8,177 bases of DNA from Bacillota bacterium (GTDB taxonomy: Bacteria; Bacillota; UBA4882; UBA8346). Positions 6,715 to 8,177 of this stretch are shown here, piece by piece. Position numbers and translations under genes: made by a program. Location: the NCBI GenBank assembly GCA_023392595.1, contig JAEVYU010000027.1, positions 1-8,177 on the forward strand, written 5' to 3'. The notes beneath the pieces were generated by a model. The model had not been told where the DNA came from and did not search any database. It was given only the letters and a program-made list of their open reading frames with translations. Numbering within the stretch: the first letter of the stretch is position 1; every line of letters begins with the position of its first letter.

Positions 6715-7461
6715 TCACTTACTTGCGGGATCGAGGTTAAAGTTAACTTACCATCGATTGTCGTTCATCGAACATTGTTCTTCCACAGCTCGGCGCGCCT
6801 GGTGTCTCGGCTCATGAAATCTTAAAACAAACCGGATTTAAAGTAATTTACGGTCCGGTATTGGCCCGAGATATTCCGGAATTTTTAAATCAGGGAATGA
6901 AGGCCACGGCAACCATGCGGGAAGTGGGCTTTGAATTTCTCGACCGTCTGATTTTAACCCCACTTGAACTGATGGCAACCATTAAACCCATGCTGATAGC
7001 ATTGGCAATTTTGTTTGTGATTCAATGGTTTTCACATGGTTCCGCGCCGTTTACTCAATTAATCCGGTTAACCATTCTTAGCTTCCTGCCATACTTGGGG
7101 GCCGTTGTTGCAGGAACTGTTTTAGTTCCCGTCTTACTCCCTTATATCCCTGGACGAGCTTTATCCTGGAAAGGGTGGTTGTTGGGTTTAATTTGGGCCG
7201 GAGTTTGTATCTGGTTTTCTTATCCCGCCACCGATTGGTTACAAGATGCGGTTTATTTATTGTTATTACCACCCATTACATCGTATTTAGGGATGAATTT
7301 TACCGGTGCAACCACTTATACATCTCTCTCCGGTGTAGTTCGGGAAATGAAAATAGTTTTACCAGCTCAAATTATATCCGTTGGATTAGGAATTATATCG
7401 CTGATTGTCACGACGTGTGTAAAAGCTAAGGAAAACATAAGCTGAAAGTAAAAATGAGGAC

Positions 7462-7468
7462 GGAGGAG
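7462..7468 (+). promoter_or_regulatory. Ribosome binding site that favours the GTG start of hgcB
   Basis: GGAGGAG lies 6 bases before GTG 7475. The upstream in-frame ATG (7454) has no comparable site, and the extra residues MRTEEIF are not typical of HgcB, so GTG 7475 is the likelier start. Confidence 0.7.
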
Positions 7469-7474
7469 ATATTC

Positions 7475-7780
7475 GTGAAACTTCATTATCTTAAAAATGT
7501 TGTAACTTTGGAATTAAATGCCGAGAAATGTATCGGTTGCGGGAAATGTTTGGAGGTTTGCCCGCATAATGTATTTAAAATAGAATTGCGAAAAGCCGTA
7601 ATTCAAAATCGTGATAACTGTATGGAATGTGGTGCCTGCTCACGCAATTGTCCGGCAGAGGCAATTACTGTGAAAGCCGGTGTAGGCTGTGCTTATGCGA
7701 TTGTAATGGGAAGATTAAGAGGTACTGCACCAACATGTGGTTGTGGTGAAACTGGTGGGAATGAACCGGGTTGTTGTTAA
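7475..7780 (+). CDS. hgcB: HgcB, 2[4Fe-4S] ferredoxin of mercury methylation
   Basis: About 101 residues from GTG 7475 (108 from ATG 7454). Two bacterial ferredoxin motifs, CIGCGKCLEVCP and CMECGACSRNCP, bind two [4Fe-4S] clusters. GVGCAYAIV contains the extra conserved cysteine characteristic of HgcB, and the protein ends EPGCC, matching the family's vicinal C-terminal cysteines thought to handle Hg(II); TCGCG just before adds two more. HgcB reduces the corrinoid of HgcA and may deliver mercury to it. The N-terminus MKLHYLKNVVTLELNAEKC also fits the family. The gene is intact, 29 bp after the end of hgcA, and probably shares its transcript. With hgcA broken it has no visible partner here. 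Confidence 0.93.
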   Translation: MKLHYLKNVVTLELNAEKCIGCGKCLEVCPHNVFKIELRKAVIQNRDNCMECGACSRNCPAEAITVKAGVGCAYAIVMGRLRGTAPTCGCGETGGNEPGCC

Positions 7781-7815
7781 TTCTGGACTCGTTTCAGATA
7801 GGCATATTGCTTGGA

Positions 7816-8013
7816 TTATAGGTAACGAGGAGCTTTATCATTAACCTCGCCAAAAGGTTTCCAATAATAGGTGGGTATTAGCACAGTTTTGGCATTTCCA
7901 AGATACTATGCCCGTTTCCCCGGGTCAACCGCAGGGAAATACTCGATATGTTTTTCCGAACCCAAGAACAACCCCTCGAGCGGATTGCAGTATAGATAAA
8001 TTATGCGCTTGGC
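7816..8013 (-). pseudogene. Minus-strand coding remnant with one in-frame TAG, unidentified
   Basis: Read on the minus strand from 8013, a frame gives IIYLYCNPLEGLFLGSEKHI, then EYFPAVDPGKRA, a TAG at 7908-7906, then YLGNAKTVLIPTYYWKPFGE and VNDKAPRYL before TAA at 7818-7816. The residue mix on both sides of the TAG looks like real protein, and the frame does not change across it. Upstream the frame is closed by TAA at 8016-8014 with no start codon, so the 5' part is missing or shifted. I do not recognise the family. The opposite strand is also partly open (7845-8034), but its translation is rich in Q, N, T and P and reads like a shadow. Confidence 0.4.
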
Positions 8014-8053
8014 TTAAAACCAATATGCCCATATGAAACTATAATATATTACT

Positions 8054-8177
8054 AAGGAACCACTGATTAATTAACCTTCCAGCATTTTTCTTGATTAAAT
8101 TTTTTGATTTTGAAGCATTTAAAGGCTAATATTCACCATACTTTACTGTTTCTAGGGGTATTCACCCGAAAAAGGGC
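8054..8177 (-). mobile_element. Possible insertion-sequence end at the right edge
   Basis: AAGGAACCACTGATTAATTA begins an AT-rich non-coding tail that resembles the outer end of several Bacillota insertion sequences. On the minus strand, the 14 codons next to the window edge (8177-8136, ALFRVNTPRNSKVW) end in TGA at 8135-8133, which could be the C-terminus of a transposase read toward this end. No transposase motif is within the window, so this is a suggestion from layout only. Confidence 0.25.

Larger units (their letters stand above)
6609..6736. mobile_element. 128-bp MITE-like palindromic element inserted in hgcA
   Basis: The ends CTTGAATCCGGCAAGTAA (6609-6626) and TTACTTGCGGGATCGAGG (6719-6736) are imperfect terminal inverted repeats, 14 of 18 positions matching. 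Both sides carry TTAAA (6604-6608 and 6737-6741), a 5-bp target duplication. Joining the flanks with one TTAAA gives an uninterrupted frame ELVNRIFKVNLPSIVVHRT, the length expected of HgcA between the cap-helix region and the HRTL motif. The element encodes no protein and contains two perfect stem-loops. It should be mobilised by a transposase elsewhere; the family is not recognised. Confidence 0.8.
6360..7445 (+). pseudogene. hgcA: HgcA, corrinoid protein of mercury methylation, disrupted by an insertion and frameshifts
   Basis: HgcA is the membrane corrinoid protein that passes a methyl group to Hg(II). Start ATG 6360 has AGGTGGGA upstream, but its frame stops at 6414. The corrinoid domain begins in another frame at QGLYKVGNPDPESPVLVTAN; the usual 30-50 residues before it are missing. 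One G is lacking at about 6501, where AAGGTTTC should read AAGGGTTTC. The next segment holds the signature cap-helix motif NIWCAAGKGTFGT (6543-6581) with the Co-ligand cysteine (TGC 6552). A 128-bp element then interrupts the gene (6609-6736). After SIVVHRTL one base is missing at about 6778, and LPQLGAPGVSAHEI follows, then an open frame to 7445 with five membrane helices and FTGATTYTSLSG. The gene follows acr3 by 24 bp and precedes hgcB. Product activity is very unlikely. Sequencing error could explain the single-base lesions but not the insertion. Confidence 0.9.
7781..8177. other. Right-hand region without an intact gene
   Basis: No complete ORF is present. Small structures include CGAGG/CCTCG (7826-7830 and 7845-7849) and TTTCCC/GGGAAA (7915-7920 and 7934-7939), neither followed by a T-tract, so no clear terminator for hgcB is seen. 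A coding-like minus-strand stretch occupies 7816-8013, and an AT-rich, possibly IS-related tail fills 8054-8177. Confidence 0.5.

Noticed and set aside
7826..7849. Rho-independent terminator for hgcB
   Set aside because: The stem is only 5 bp (CGAGG/CCTCG) with a 14-base loop and no T-tract follows.
7845..8034. Plus-strand open frame after hgcB
   Set aside because: There is no early start codon, and the composition is rich in Q, N, T, P and R. The opposite strand gives a more protein-like translation.

Overview
The window looks like accessory chromosome of an anaerobic low-GC Bacillota (Clostridia or Negativicutes type). Supporting signs are the strong purine-rich ribosome binding sites, the AT-rich spacers, the WYL and XRE regulators, and above all an hgcAB mercury-methylation locus, a gene pair known only from anaerobes. 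Genus cannot be fixed from the sequence alone. Coding density is uneven, and several genes are visibly decaying.

Left part (1-3513). A minus-strand gene is cut by the left edge. A non-coding AT-rich leader follows, then an XRE-type repressor (435-875). Next is a WYL-type transcription factor that has lost part of its core and changed frame (927-1635, pseudogene). After it come a complete Cas6 CRISPR-RNA endoribonuclease (1651-2382) and a YhcG/DUF1016-type PD-(D/E)XK nuclease (2455-3513). No CRISPR array and no other cas gene is visible, so cas6 is an orphan here. This stretch looks like the remains of a defence island.

Middle (3514-4084). A small ORF resembling the TubC N-terminal docking domain (3710-3934) lies downstream of a dyad-rich spacer. 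It is closed by a long hairpin with a T-tract (3998-4051) that separates it from the convergent arsR.

Right part (4085-7780). A divergent arsenic/mercury block. arsR (minus) is read away from a plus-strand run of metallophosphoesterase, acr3 arsenite efflux permease, hgcA and hgcB, with 8-31 bp spacers that suggest one transcript. An 18-bp palindrome in the divergent promoter region (4461-4478) covers candidate -10 boxes of both directions and is the natural ArsR operator. ArsR would then control both arsenite export and the Hg-methylation genes.

The main discovery is that hgcA is broken. Its N-terminus is shortened and out of frame, it carries two single-base deletions, and a 128-bp MITE-like palindromic element (6609-6736) with a TTAAA target duplication sits inside the corrinoid domain. 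Removing the element plus one TTAAA copy rejoins the HgcA reading frame exactly. hgcB and the HgcA membrane domain remain open.

Right edge (7781-8177). No intact gene. A minus-strand coding-like stretch with one in-frame TAG (7816-8013) and an AT-rich tail that may be the end of an insertion sequence are all that can be seen.
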